The translations under genes were made by a program, and so were the position numbers. A DNA stretch of 64,000 bases, taken from contig NZ_CP113517.1 of assembly GCF_024360925.2 (NCBI RefSeq), forward strand, positions 3,162,001 to 3,226,000, in the 5' to 3' direction. This document shows, piece after piece, positions 27,801 to 36,281 of this stretch. The DNA is from Methylomonas rapida (GTDB lineage: Bacteria; Pseudomonadota; Gammaproteobacteria; Methylococcales; Methylomonadaceae). The first letter of the stretch is position 1; each line of letters starts with the position of its first letter. Under the pieces are notes generated by a model that was not told the DNA's origin, did not search any database, and was given only the letters and a program-made list of their open reading frames with translations.

Positions 27801-28193
27801 CGCCAATCCCAGGGCTTGCTTGAGTTTGTCAAAGCTGATCGGTTTGACGATGTACTGGGTCGCCCCCAAACTGATGGCATCCTGCAACAATTCGACTTCC
27901 GAGTGCGCGGATAGAAAGATGATCGGGGTGTCGCCATCCTGCATCCTTATGACCTTGGACATGCCAAAACCATCCATGATGGGCATGCGTATGTCGGAAA
28001 TAATGATATCGGGGTGGTGCTGACGATAAAGCTGCAAGGCTTGTTCGCCATTTTCGGCCTCCAGCACTCTGGCGCCCTGCCTCCGTAAATAAATCGCCAA
28101 TAGCTGACGGGCTTCCTTGACGTCCTCGGCGCACAATATGGTCAAATCTGCCACCGAGAAATCCGGCGTTACAGACATTTGCGGCATATTCAT
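24864..28193 (-). CDS. Multidomain response regulator: REC - PP2C phosphatase - REC - PAS - GGDEF - EAL
   Basis: An 1109-aa cytoplasmic signalling protein with six domains. REC1 is at about 15-135 (phospho-Asp67 in SDIRMP). A SpoIIE/RsbU-type PP2C phosphatase follows at about 165-385 with metal-binding Asp191, Asp208, Asp330 and Asp379. REC2 is at about 422-540 (Asp472 in SDMVLPG), PAS at about 550-665 (SVNPAFTHITGYTAAEV), GGDEF at about 672-835 and EAL at about 848-1100. The GGDEF active site (RLGGDEF) and its upstream RxxD inhibitory site (REVD) are intact, as are EALLRW, LTEGV and DDFGTGYSSL. The ATG overlaps the kinase stop (ATGA), so the kinase upstream is its likely phosphodonor. It may link partner-switch phosphatase output to c-di-GMP turnover. 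Confidence 0.9.
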   Translation of the reverse strand: MNMPQMSVTPDFSVADLTILCAEDVKEARQLLAIYLRRQGARVLEAENGEQALQLYRQHHPDIIISDIRMPIMDGFGMSKVIRMQDGDTPIIFLSAHSEVELLQDAISLGATQYIVKPISFDKLKQALGLALEKLNVKRLRDGAMSHLQEAVSVYQHEQQRLQQYVTQLVGVDQSRHAHVFSKSKQNISGDLYCIEETENGLYVMLADGMGHGLTAILPALDLPRRFRELAAREFSLPRIADELNQILYHRGVREHFVAMTLLCMDTRQQRMEVINCGNPPLLVYSRDGRRLHAFPSNHLSMGIVPGDEFCPELQVYRCEEAARVYLYSDGLPEILDCGAAPVGMEHCLHLMTQLQGNDLLEAVAALLARVPNEWHHDDVTLLELLFEPCAAIDDTQADRQKLSLTGAPSPHQEDGESLKWLSVLYVEDDADALEHLAKYLHRRIGALHTATTAEQGVQLFERYRPQLVISDMVLPGIDGLRMIEKIRAIDPQVPVILISGISSWQTQVPRVQSLVNMQINQFLTKPLDGEKLMSAIRQCVRHSEYLDKLKLSSSVFMTSPLAITITDKNCNFVSVNPAFTHITGYTAAEVLGANPRILSSGKHDGEFYRQMWAELNERGRWSGEIWNRHKNGELFLEWINISVIRDENGEICNYASVFADITQRIVAEERMRHLAHHDCLTNLPNRLLLNDRLNQAILQAQRDHTMLAVIYLDIDHFKNINDTLGHGAGDDLILSVAQSLQAVVREVDTVSRLGGDEFAILLPDVGCPQMAARLVAKIFNAGSKTYQIADRELRITLSMGVSLFPRDGENPATLLKHADSAMYLAKKEGRNNFQFFDEMLENQTERYMLIQHGLHNALKRGELVIHYQPKFALDEKRIVGAEALLRWFSPELGSVSPAEFISIAEETGFIVDIGCWLIERVCETLVKWQSQGAPLAPVAINVSPIQFHRGNLHETLKHAIKRHRIDPGLIQIELTEGVVMNREQSTVELLRSIKKLGVSISIDDFGTGYSSLSYLRHLPIDEIKIDRSFIMEITDEKSLLDTRLTAIPLAVIDLAKNLNIKLVAEGVETAVQGNFLLRNGCNVIQGYLFSRPVDEEAMLALWQQSRHP

Positions 28194-30055
28194 CGGCAAA
28201 CGCTCCCGCTTGTGCTCAGTTTCGGAATAAATACGCTGAATTTAGCGCCTTTCTGCCAGTTCTTGACTTCGATATGGCCGTGCATGGTCTGTTGAATGCT
28301 GAGATTACTGATGTACAAACCCAGGCCTAGTCCTTCGGGTTTGGTGGTGAAATAAGTATCGAATACCCTGGACAGGTGTTCTTCGGCGATGCCGCCGGCA
28401 TTGTCACAGATGTCGATGACGGCATAGTCGTCCGTCTGCTCGAGCCGCACCGTGATCTCGCCCTCCCGCACGTCGTTGGCCAGTATTTGCTCCTTGGCGT
28501 TGTTGATCAGGCACAGCAAGACTTGCGACAGTTCGCCAGAATGCACCATCGCCCTCGCCGGACAATCTCCATTCAGCAGCGTCAAAGCAATGTGATGGTA
28601 AACCATGCTCGCTTCCAGCAAGCGCAAATTGGTCTTGACCAAATCGCCCAGCGCAATATCCATCAGCAGTTTGTTATTGTTGAAAAAACCGCGAAAGTCG
28701 TCGATCGTGCGCGACATGTCCGCCAGAATCTGTTGCGAGCGCTGCAAGGCTTGCTGCATGTCGCGGGTATTGATCTCGCCATGCGCCAAGGCGTCTTCCA
28801 CGTTCAACAGAATGATCGCCAGGGCATTCAAGGGTTGCCGCCATTGATGGGCAATATTGCCTATCATTTCCCCCATTGCCACCAAACGCGATTGTTGCTG
28901 TAGCAACATATCGTTTTTCTGATTTTTGGCGAGTTCCTGCCGCACCCGAATATCCAGTTCGGCATTCAAATCGAGCAATCGCGCTTCTTCCTGCTTTTGC
29001 AGGCTGATGTCGTGCGAAGACCCCACCACCTGCTGCACGCGGCCGTTCGCATCCCTGACCACCGACATATTCAGCGCCAGCCATTGCCACGCTCCCTGGG
29101 CATTCTCGAGCCTAAGCTCGATATTGCGCACCGCGTCTTCACCCTGACGCAAGCGTTCAACACCGGCGACCAGGGCTGTCCTGTCATCCCGATGCACGCG
29201 CTCGGACCGAAAAATCTCCAGCAGTTTGTATCCGATGAAGAGTTCGGGGGACAATCCCAGCAAATCCTTGATCTGCGGCGAGACATAATCAACTTCCCAC
29301 TCGGCATTGGTCGACCAAATGATCACATTGATCACCGATACCAAGGAGCCAAGCCGCGCTTCCAGCTGCTTTCTGTTGCTGATATCGCGGGCAAACGCCA
29401 CGCTGTATTCAAACTCGCCAATGCGCAAAAAATTGGCCAGCACATTAACCGGAAAAACGCGACCGTCCTTGGCTCGATGCAATGTTTCAAAAAACAGCGA
29501 TCCCTCCTTTTTGAGCGATGTCCAATAACGCTGCCAGCGCGACATCGGGCAAAGCGGATCGATGTCGTCAACCTTCAACCGCAACAATTCCGCCTGGCTG
29601 TAACCGAGCGCCTGGCATGCTTGACGATTGGCATAATAGATGTGGCCATATTGATCCAGCCAATAAACCTCGACAGACACGTTTTCCATCACGAAGCGCG
29701 TGAGATGCAATTGATGTTCATGCACCTGATCGGGCGCGACCACATGCTCGACACGCGCATGCACATAGCGATGGCCTTGATCGGAAAATGACTCCAGATG
29801 CAGAAAAACCGTGCTAGGCGTCCCATTTTTGCCTTGCTGCAAGTTCTGCTGGCGTAATCCGGAATACGGATCGTTCTGCAGAGCCGCCAGCAAATCCGCC
29901 ACCCTGGCCTTGGTGAGCGTGGGGAAAACTTCGAAGATGGCGCGCTCTTGCAAGGCATGCCGCGTATGCCCAACGGCACGAGCCGCTTGAGCACTAACCC
30001 AGCAAATTTTCAGACTCTCGGCGTTGAACACATAGAGTTCATCGCTGTAAATCAT
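28190..30055 (-). CDS. Cytoplasmic PAS-PAS-PAS sensor histidine kinase
   Basis: A 621-aa soluble histidine kinase with no membrane span. A divergent N-terminal PAS (about 5-110) and two clear PAS domains (about 125-230, DQYGHIYYANRQACQALGY; about 240-360, EWEVDYVSPQIKDLLGL) precede a coiled linker. The phosphoacceptor box is MIGNIAHQWRQPLNAL, typical of one-component-linked kinases, and the ATPase domain ends with EGLGLGLYISNLSIQ. The gene is translationally coupled to the REC-PP2C-GGDEF-EAL gene. No DNA-binding partner lies nearby. The ligand is unknown; the start ATG has only a weak ribosome-binding site. Confidence 0.88.
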   Translation of the reverse strand: MIYSDELYVFNAESLKICWVSAQAARAVGHTRHALQERAIFEVFPTLTKARVADLLAALQNDPYSGLRQQNLQQGKNGTPSTVFLHLESFSDQGHRYVHARVEHVVAPDQVHEHQLHLTRFVMENVSVEVYWLDQYGHIYYANRQACQALGYSQAELLRLKVDDIDPLCPMSRWQRYWTSLKKEGSLFFETLHRAKDGRVFPVNVLANFLRIGEFEYSVAFARDISNRKQLEARLGSLVSVINVIIWSTNAEWEVDYVSPQIKDLLGLSPELFIGYKLLEIFRSERVHRDDRTALVAGVERLRQGEDAVRNIELRLENAQGAWQWLALNMSVVRDANGRVQQVVGSSHDISLQKQEEARLLDLNAELDIRVRQELAKNQKNDMLLQQQSRLVAMGEMIGNIAHQWRQPLNALAIILLNVEDALAHGEINTRDMQQALQRSQQILADMSRTIDDFRGFFNNNKLLMDIALGDLVKTNLRLLEASMVYHHIALTLLNGDCPARAMVHSGELSQVLLCLINNAKEQILANDVREGEITVRLEQTDDYAVIDICDNAGGIAEEHLSRVFDTYFTTKPEGLGLGLYISNLSIQQTMHGHIEVKNWQKGAKFSVFIPKLSTSGSVCR

Positions 30056-30751
30056 GTCGTCTTCTCAAAAAGGCGCGGCATAGACTGGAACCGACGATAC
30101 TTGGTTAAAAAACGACCTCAGGACTTCATCAAAAACAACAACCGCATTTTGCCCCCTCGCCCGCGGGACGAGGGTTGGAGCTCGGGAATAAACAGGAAAG
30201 TTATTTTTGACCATGGTGTTATCTTAAATTAAAACGCCAGGCATTTGGGTCATTGATTATCGAACCTCGGTCTCAATTTAAAGAAAATACAAGGGCCTGG
30301 GGCTTTTCGAAAATGTCGACGGCAGCGATACCGTCATCAACCTAAAAACGCAGTCAAGACTATCAAAAAATCCGCCACCCCTTAGACTGGCTCCGGGCGA
30401 ACGGGGTTTTGACAGGCTCACCCAATGGATTGACGTGTGGGAACCATGCGTGAAGAGTCTGTCGAACCATATATCAGCGGCTCCCACGCACCTCGACTGA
30501 TTTTTGGCTCAAGGACGATGAGGCTTTCACGGCGGTCTTCGCCAGGCTGCCCCTATCCTTGACGACACAAAACATGTCAATATGAGAATTACTGGCCGCG
30601 ACACAAGGCATTAAAATTTGTATGGAATTTCGAATTGCAATACCATCCCGCCGTTTACTCAACCCAAGAGCTCGACAACCAACCATGCTTGGGCTTTATG
30701 ACTGGATTTATTGTTTCGCTTCAGGCCGGCACCCACTAAAAATTTTAGTCA
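30056..30751. other. Intergenic region between divergent signalling operons
   Basis: About 700 bases separating two divergent two-component operons. It contains degenerate repeat remnants (GGGTTTTGACAGGCTCACC near 30411 and GTCTGTCGAACC near 30460), but no open frame with coding character. Promoters for both operons must lie here; I could not assign -35/-10 boxes with confidence. Confidence 0.5.
30735..30749. promoter_or_regulatory. Perfect palindrome immediately upstream of the Hpt-kinase start codon
   Basis: ACTAAAAATTTTAGT is a perfect 15-bp palindrome (7-1-7) two bases before the ATG, exactly where a ribosome-binding site would be expected. No Shine-Dalgarno sequence is otherwise present. 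It could be an operator or a translational hairpin. Confidence 0.4.
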
Positions 30752-32623
30752 ATGCAATTTGATAACCAACTCGAACAGTTACGGGAAAAATTTGTCGCCG
30801 ATTTGCCCGAGCGTTTTCAGGAAATACAAACGCTGTATCGGGAGCAACTCGACGGCAAGGGCCAACGCGAGGCACTCCGCGAGGCCTTGCATCGCCTAGC
30901 GGGTTTGGCGGGCACCTTCAAGGCACACCGCATCAGCGAACTGGCCCGTAATATCGAAATACAATACAGCCGAAACCAGCAACCAAACAGACAGGAAAAC
31001 CAAAAAATCATCGCCATCCTGTTTCATCGACTGGAAGAAGCCGTACACGAACACTTGGCCTACCCAAGCCCCGACACCGCGAGCGACAACAAAAGACTGC
31101 CGCCGAACACGGAAGCAAAAACGATTTGCTTGATCGAACCCTGCGCCGCCACAGCCAACCCAATCGCGACGGTTTTGGAAGAAAACGGCTATCGTGTCGA
31201 TATTCGCCATTCCCTGGCCGCCTATGCCGATTTCCTTGAAAAAAGCCAGATCCTGCCCGCGCTGATCATCGTCGACAGCCAATTCATCGAAGCCGGCTGC
31301 AATGATGAGCCGCTGTTTTCCCGCCTCAAGCAACATATTGCTGACTTTCCGCCCATCATCTTCACATCCCCCGCGTCGGACACGCTCTCTCGTATCGCGG
31401 CCTTGCGCGCCGGCGGCAGCGAATATCTGGTCAAGCCCATCGCGAATAACGAGCTGGTCAACGCGGTGGAAAAATATCTAAAAGTCGCCAAGAGCCACAA
31501 GATCATGATCGTCGATGACGACAGCATCTCGGCCGACTATATCGCCCAGGTCATCGAAGGCGCGGGCATGCAGGCCAGGGTGCTCACGGACCCTTTGCGC
31601 GTGTTCGAAACCTTATCCAGCTTCAAGCCCGACCTTTTGATTCTGGACATTTACATGCCCGGTTGCAACGGCATCGAACTGGCGCAAATCATCCGGCAAT
31701 GCTGTTGCTACAACTTGATGCCGATCATGTTTCTGACCACCGGCGCCGATAACGATCAGGAACTGTTCGCCCTCAGCAGCGGCGGCGACGAATTGATCCG
31801 CAAGACCGAATCCCATGAACATCTGTTAAAAAAAATTGCCTCCCGGTTGCGACGTCTGAATCAAGTTCGCTCCCTCAACGAGCAACTCCAGCGGGAAAAA
31901 CAACGTTCGGACCGCTTGCGCCAATCGCAAACCGATTTTCTGACCTATGTGGTGCATGAGCTGAAGTCGCCCTTGCACGTCATACTGGGCTTCAGCGAAC
32001 TGATGAAAATGGACGAGCGGCTGAATGCCGAACAAATGGATCTCGTCAACGAAATCATCCGCGGCGGCCAAACCTTGCTGAACACCGTGGAAGATTTATC
32101 GGAGCAGGTCAAAATCGCCAGCGGGAAACTCCCTCTCAATATCGAAACCTTCGATATCATTCCATTGCTGACGCAAGCCCTAAGCGATGCCGCGATCATC
32201 GGCCAGCAAGCCGGCATCCGTGTCCAGGGGGATTTTGCCACCGACGAGGCACGCATGATCAAGGCCGACCGCCGCCGCGTCGGACAAATCCTGAATAACT
32301 TGTTATCCAATGCGATCAAATACAACAAGCCCCATGGCCGGGTATGGGTCAATCTGCAATACCGCTGCAACGACATGTTGCGGATCAATGTTTTTGACAC
32401 CGGCATGGGCATTGCGCCTGAAAACCTGGATTACGCCTTCGAGGCATTCCAACGTTTTAGCGTACATAACAGCACTATCGAGGGAACCGGAGTCGGCCTG
32501 TCGATTTGCAGCCAACTGATAGGCTTGATGTCTGGGCATATCGGCGTGTACAGCGAACTGAATGTCGGTTCGCAATTTTGGATAGAATTGCCCATCGCCG
32601 CGACGGAACAAACCAAGCCATGA
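30752..32623 (+). CDS. Hybrid histidine kinase with N-terminal Hpt and two REC domains
   Basis: A 623-aa cytoplasmic protein with the unusual order Hpt - REC - REC - HisKA - HATPase. The Hpt domain (about 1-110) has phosphoacceptor His47 in LHRLAGLAGTF. The first REC-like domain (about 120-245) keeps the central Asp (IIVDSQF) and the terminal Lys (EYLVKP) but has lost the acidic pair (ICLIEP), so it is degenerate. The second (about 250-370) is canonical (IMIVDDDS, LILDIYMPG). The kinase core has VVHELKSPLHVILGF and ends EGTGVGLSICSQL. There is no sensory PAS or membrane domain; input probably comes by phosphotransfer. It overlaps the next gene by ATGA. Confidence 0.88.
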   Translation: MQFDNQLEQLREKFVADLPERFQEIQTLYREQLDGKGQREALREALHRLAGLAGTFKAHRISELARNIEIQYSRNQQPNRQENQKIIAILFHRLEEAVHEHLAYPSPDTASDNKRLPPNTEAKTICLIEPCAATANPIATVLEENGYRVDIRHSLAAYADFLEKSQILPALIIVDSQFIEAGCNDEPLFSRLKQHIADFPPIIFTSPASDTLSRIAALRAGGSEYLVKPIANNELVNAVEKYLKVAKSHKIMIVDDDSISADYIAQVIEGAGMQARVLTDPLRVFETLSSFKPDLLILDIYMPGCNGIELAQIIRQCCCYNLMPIMFLTTGADNDQELFALSSGGDELIRKTESHEHLLKKIASRLRRLNQVRSLNEQLQREKQRSDRLRQSQTDFLTYVVHELKSPLHVILGFSELMKMDERLNAEQMDLVNEIIRGGQTLLNTVEDLSEQVKIASGKLPLNIETFDIIPLLTQALSDAAIIGQQAGIRVQGDFATDEARMIKADRRRVGQILNNLLSNAIKYNKPHGRVWVNLQYRCNDMLRINVFDTGMGIAPENLDYAFEAFQRFSVHNSTIEGTGVGLSICSQLIGLMSGHIGVYSELNVGSQFWIELPIAATEQTKP

Positions 32624-34482
32624 AAACAGAAGACCGTATCCAAGAACTCGAGCATCAAATCAAGGATTGGGAGATTCGCCACCACACCTTATTGAATACC
32701 TTGAGCGATGCCTTGATCACGATCGATCGCCAAGGCTACGTCAAGACCTTCAACCAAGCGGCCGAGGCGGTGTTCGGCTATCGCGCGCAAGAAGTGATAG
32801 GGCAAAAGATCAACATCCTGATGCCGGAACCGCACAACGTCGAACACGACAAGTACATGACGCGCTACATCAACACCGGCCGCCGCCATATCATCGGCAC
32901 CGACCGCGAAGTGATGGCGCAACGCAAGGACGGCACCACATTCCCGATCGAATTGGCGGTCAGCGAAATGTGGCAGGACGGCGAACTGCAGTTTACCGGC
33001 TTGATCAAGGACATCACCGAACGCAAAAAAATCGAGCGGATGAAAAACGAATTCATCTCGACCGTCAGCCACGAACTGCGCACGCCGTTGACCTCGATTC
33101 GCGGCGCCCTGGGCTTGATCAACAGCGGTATTTGCGGCCCCTTGCCCGACAAGATGAGCGGCCTGTTGACGATTGCCACCAACAATACCGAGCGCCTGTT
33201 GCTGTTGATCAACGACATCCTCGATATCGAAAAAATCGAATCCGGCAATCTGCGCTTCGATTTCAAGCGACAGGACCTGGCCAACGTAATCGAAAAAGCC
33301 ATCACCGATTGCAGCAGTTACGCGGTGGAACATCAGATACAGTACAAATTCGTCGGCACGACCGAACCCTTGCAGGTCAATGCCGATCCCGAACGCTTGA
33401 TCCAGGTCATCAACAATTTGTTGTCCAACGCCGCCAAATTCTCGCCGAAGAACGGCAGCGTGGAAGTCGATTTGTCCAAGCATCATGGTTTTGCCAGAAT
33501 CAGCGTGCGCGATCATGGCCCCGGCATTCCGGCGCATTTCCTGCCGCGCCTGTTCGAAAAATTTTCCCAAGTCGATGGCAGCGACAAGCGCCATACCGGC
33601 GGCACGGGGCTTGGCCTCAGTATCGCCAAGGCCATCGTCGAAAAGCACCATGGCAAGATCAGCGTGGAAACCGCGGAAAACGCCGGCAGCACGTTTCACG
33701 TCGATCTGCCGCTACAAGCCATCAATGACCTCGGCAACCAATTGCAATTCGATCTGGAAGCGGGGGCCACGGTACTGATCATCGAAGACGATCCCGACAT
33801 CGCCCATTTGATCAAACGCATCCTGCAGGATGCCGGCTTCAGCAGCGAGGTCGCCTACGATACGCTGCAAGCCAAGCAATTACTGCAAAAAAACCATTAC
33901 CACGCGATTACCCTGGACATCATTCTGCCAGGGCAATCGGGGCTGGATTTTTTACAGGAACTGCAAAGCAACGGCGATGACGTGCCGGTGGTGGTCATTT
34001 CCGTCACCGAAAACAAGAAACATCCGGATAGCGACAACCTCAATCGCGGCATCGTCGAATGGTTGCAAAAACCGATCGACAGTCAAAAACTGATAGACGC
34101 CATCCAGGGCATCGTTCCGGCGGAGAACCGCTCCAAGCGTCCCTTGATTTTACAGGTAGAGGACGAAGCCGATGTACGCAAGATCGTCGAACTGATCCTG
34201 ACCGATACCGCCGACGTGATCGCGGCCGATTCGCTGGAAGAGGCTCGCCATCAACTCAGCCAGCGACATTTCGATCTGGTGCTGCTGGATGTCGGCCTAC
34301 CCGACGGCAGCGGCTTGACCTTGTTGCCGGAAATCAAGCATCGCCATCCCAGCACCGAAGTCGTGATATTCTCCGCGCAAGACGTAGGTCAGGACATCGC
34401 CAGCCAGGTCAGCGCCGCGCTGATCAAATCCGCCACCAGCAACATCAAGCTGATTCAAACCATCAAAGCGGCAATCAAATGA
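32620..34482 (+). CDS. FixL-like haem-PAS hybrid histidine kinase with two C-terminal REC domains
   Basis: A 620-aa soluble protein: PAS (about 20-135), HisKA (His151 in STVSHELRTPL), HATPase (about 250-365), REC1 (about 380-495) and REC2 (about 505-620). The PAS resembles the oxygen-sensing haem domain of FixL: LMPEPHNVEHDKYMTRYI, then GTDREVMAQRKDGTTFP. The residues equivalent to Bradyrhizobium FixL His200 (haem ligand), Arg206, His214, Ile215 and Arg220 are His76, Arg82, His90, Ile91 and Arg96, at identical spacing. Haem binding and O2 or NO sensing are therefore likely. The frame is open from 32506, but the ATG at 32620 overlaps the upstream stop and is preferred. Middle gene of a three-gene operon. 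Confidence 0.9.
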   Translation: MKTEDRIQELEHQIKDWEIRHHTLLNTLSDALITIDRQGYVKTFNQAAEAVFGYRAQEVIGQKINILMPEPHNVEHDKYMTRYINTGRRHIIGTDREVMAQRKDGTTFPIELAVSEMWQDGELQFTGLIKDITERKKIERMKNEFISTVSHELRTPLTSIRGALGLINSGICGPLPDKMSGLLTIATNNTERLLLLINDILDIEKIESGNLRFDFKRQDLANVIEKAITDCSSYAVEHQIQYKFVGTTEPLQVNADPERLIQVINNLLSNAAKFSPKNGSVEVDLSKHHGFARISVRDHGPGIPAHFLPRLFEKFSQVDGSDKRHTGGTGLGLSIAKAIVEKHHGKISVETAENAGSTFHVDLPLQAINDLGNQLQFDLEAGATVLIIEDDPDIAHLIKRILQDAGFSSEVAYDTLQAKQLLQKNHYHAITLDIILPGQSGLDFLQELQSNGDDVPVVVISVTENKKHPDSDNLNRGIVEWLQKPIDSQKLIDAIQGIVPAENRSKRPLILQVEDEADVRKIVELILTDTADVIAADSLEEARHQLSQRHFDLVLLDVGLPDGSGLTLLPEIKHRHPSTEVVIFSAQDVGQDIASQVSAALIKSATSNIKLIQTIKAAIK

Positions 34483-35477
34483 CCTCGCAAAGAAGCCAGC
34501 CACGCTACCCGTGCGTGGGTATAGATCTGATGTTTTCGCCGCTGCAGGATGATTACATCGAAGGCATGGGCGCCAAGATCTATCAAGCCGTCTGCCACGA
34601 CATGAGTTTCTCCGGTTTGTCGTTCGACGTGGTGCAGGCCATGGCGGTGGGCGAACGCATCCTGATCATCGTCGAAAACCAATTCCAGCCCAGCGAGCGC
34701 CTGCATGGCGAAGTGCGGTGGTGCAAAGCCATTGGAGAGGACATTTTCAGGATTGGGGTCAAAATCCTGCTCGAGCAAACCCTCGATCAGGCCACTCGGC
34801 GTGAGCAACTGGAAGACATCGCGGCCCATCATCTAGCGATGCCGACCGGCGCGGAATTGCGTTGCCCCGCCTGTCTGGAGCGCTCGGTGTTCGAACTGGT
34901 GGATAATCAGCATGGTCATTGGACCCAGGGCATCTTGCCGCTTTATAACTGTTCGGTATGCGCGACGACCCGCACGATTCCGCATATTCTGGAATTCAAT
35001 CGCCGGTATTACCTCAACGAACTGAAAAGCCATCGACTGGTTTTCGATGATGCGGTCCATCCCGAAACGTCCAGTCGTCCCGGCAAGCTCAGCAAAATTT
35101 TGTATGTCGAGGACGACGTCGACATTCAAACAATCGCCAAAATGGCGATGGAAATGATCGGCGGCTTTACGCTGGAAGTCTGCGACGACGGTTATCAGGC
35201 GCTGGAAAAAGCCCAGCACTTTCGGCCCGATCTATTTCTGCTGGACATGATGATACCGGGCATGACCGGCATACAAACCCTGGAAAAACTGCGCGAACAA
35301 CCGGGCCTGGAAAACGTGCCGGCCATCTTCATGACCGCGAAGATTCAAAACCACGAAATCCAGGATTACAAACGCCAAGGCGTCTTGGGCGTGATTCCCA
35401 AACCCTTCGACCCGATGGCGCTGGCCAACGACATCAACAGCATCTGGCAGACCCTGCCCCAACAAAACCCGCTATAA
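34479..35477 (+). CDS. PilZ - zinc-ribbon-like - REC protein
   Basis: A 332-aa protein. The N-terminal PilZ-like domain (about 1-110) has the c-di-GMP signature RxxxR (Arg5-Arg9) and DxSxxG (Asp41-Gly46). The middle contains two CxxC pairs (Cys129/Cys132 and Cys158/Cys161) that could form a zinc ribbon. The C-terminal REC domain (about 205-325) has phospho-Asp256 in LLDMMIPGM. The ATG overlaps the stop of the haem-PAS kinase gene, so it is the likely output of that kinase, integrating phosphorylation and c-di-GMP. Target unknown. A start at 34059 would lie inside the previous gene and is rejected. Confidence 0.85.
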   Translation: MTSQRSQPRYPCVGIDLMFSPLQDDYIEGMGAKIYQAVCHDMSFSGLSFDVVQAMAVGERILIIVENQFQPSERLHGEVRWCKAIGEDIFRIGVKILLEQTLDQATRREQLEDIAAHHLAMPTGAELRCPACLERSVFELVDNQHGHWTQGILPLYNCSVCATTRTIPHILEFNRRYYLNELKSHRLVFDDAVHPETSSRPGKLSKILYVEDDVDIQTIAKMAMEMIGGFTLEVCDDGYQALEKAQHFRPDLFLLDMMIPGMTGIQTLEKLREQPGLENVPAIFMTAKIQNHEIQDYKRQGVLGVIPKPFDPMALANDINSIWQTLPQQNPL

Positions 35478-35501
35478 CTCGGGCGGCCGGCCTGGCGGCG
35501 A

Positions 35502-36281
35502 TCAGTTGGCCGGACAAGCCGCCAGCTTGACGCCTGCCGCTTGATATTGCGGCAACTTGGCCTTATCCAGCATCACCCTGACGAACCATTGCGGCTTGGT
35601 TTTGTCTCTTTGTTTGATTTCGGCCTGAATGCCCTTTTCGCTCAATTGGTTTTTGAAATTGACGGCCCGTTGCTTTTCCCTGAACACGCCCAGCGAATAA
35701 CCACCTTTCAGTTCGCCGTCGGGAATCATCCAAATATCCTGTAAGCCTTTGTCCAGCAACATGGCTTTATTGGCCTGTGTCTGTTCCGGCTTTTTCGCCG
35801 CAGGATAATAAACTTGGTAGTCACTGGCAACGACGCTGTCTTTCTGCGTGATTTGCTTGCTATCCAGAGTGCTTGCCATCAACCATTTCTTCAAGCCGGA
35901 CTCGTCGGCAAAAGGACCGGCATCGAAACATTTTCTTTCGCCGATTTTGGCCGCTGGCTTCGCCGCCTCGACGGTTCTCACCCGCTCGGCGGATTTACGG
36001 GATTTTTTGGCGACACTCAGCGCAACGGCCTTCGTTTGCCAGGTTTCATTGCGCAGGTCGGCCAGTATGCGATCGGTTTCTATCTGACGCCATTCAACGG
36101 CTCGATGATCGATAACGGCGGAAATTTGCGCGCCCTGTCGCGCGCGCCGGTATTCGTCGAGCAAGAGTATCGATGAAACTTGCTGAAGTTGCGGTGTTTC
36201 CGGATTTAACCCGCCAATGTGGAATTGCCAAAGCAAAAAAATCAGATTCAGAAAACACAGCAGAAAAAACAGTCGTTTCAT
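35502..36281 (-). CDS. SPOR-domain-like membrane-anchored protein
   Basis: A 259-aa protein with an N-terminal membrane anchor (MKRLFFLLCFLNLIFLLWQF) and a periplasmic region. Its C-terminal third (YSLGVFREKQRAVNFKNQLSEKG, then WFVRVML) looks like a SPOR peptidoglycan-binding repeat; a second weaker match is CFDAGPFADESGLKKWLMA in the middle. SPOR proteins bind denuded glycan at division sites. The ATG overlaps the coaX stop (ATGA). Adjacent birA-coaX-SPOR gene order occurs in other gammaproteobacteria. Confidence 0.8.
   Translation of the reverse strand: MKRLFFLLCFLNLIFLLWQFHIGGLNPETPQLQQVSSILLLDEYRRARQGAQISAVIDHRAVEWRQIETDRILADLRNETWQTKAVALSVAKKSRKSAERVRTVEAAKPAAKIGERKCFDAGPFADESGLKKWLMASTLDSKQITQKDSVVASDYQVYYPAAKKPEQTQANKAMLLDKGLQDIWMIPDGELKGGYSLGVFREKQRAVNFKNQLSEKGIQAEIKQRDKTKPQWFVRVMLDKAKLPQYQAAGVKLAACPAN

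Noticed and set aside
32667..33728. A 353-codon plus-strand frame overlapping the haem-PAS kinase
   Set aside because: It is an out-of-frame shadow of a gene with unmistakable PAS, HisKA and ATPase motifs; its composition (Arg/His/Gln-rich) is not protein-like.
34059..34478. N-terminal extension of the PilZ-REC frame
   Set aside because: It lies in another frame within the kinase gene; the ATGA overlap gives the natural start.
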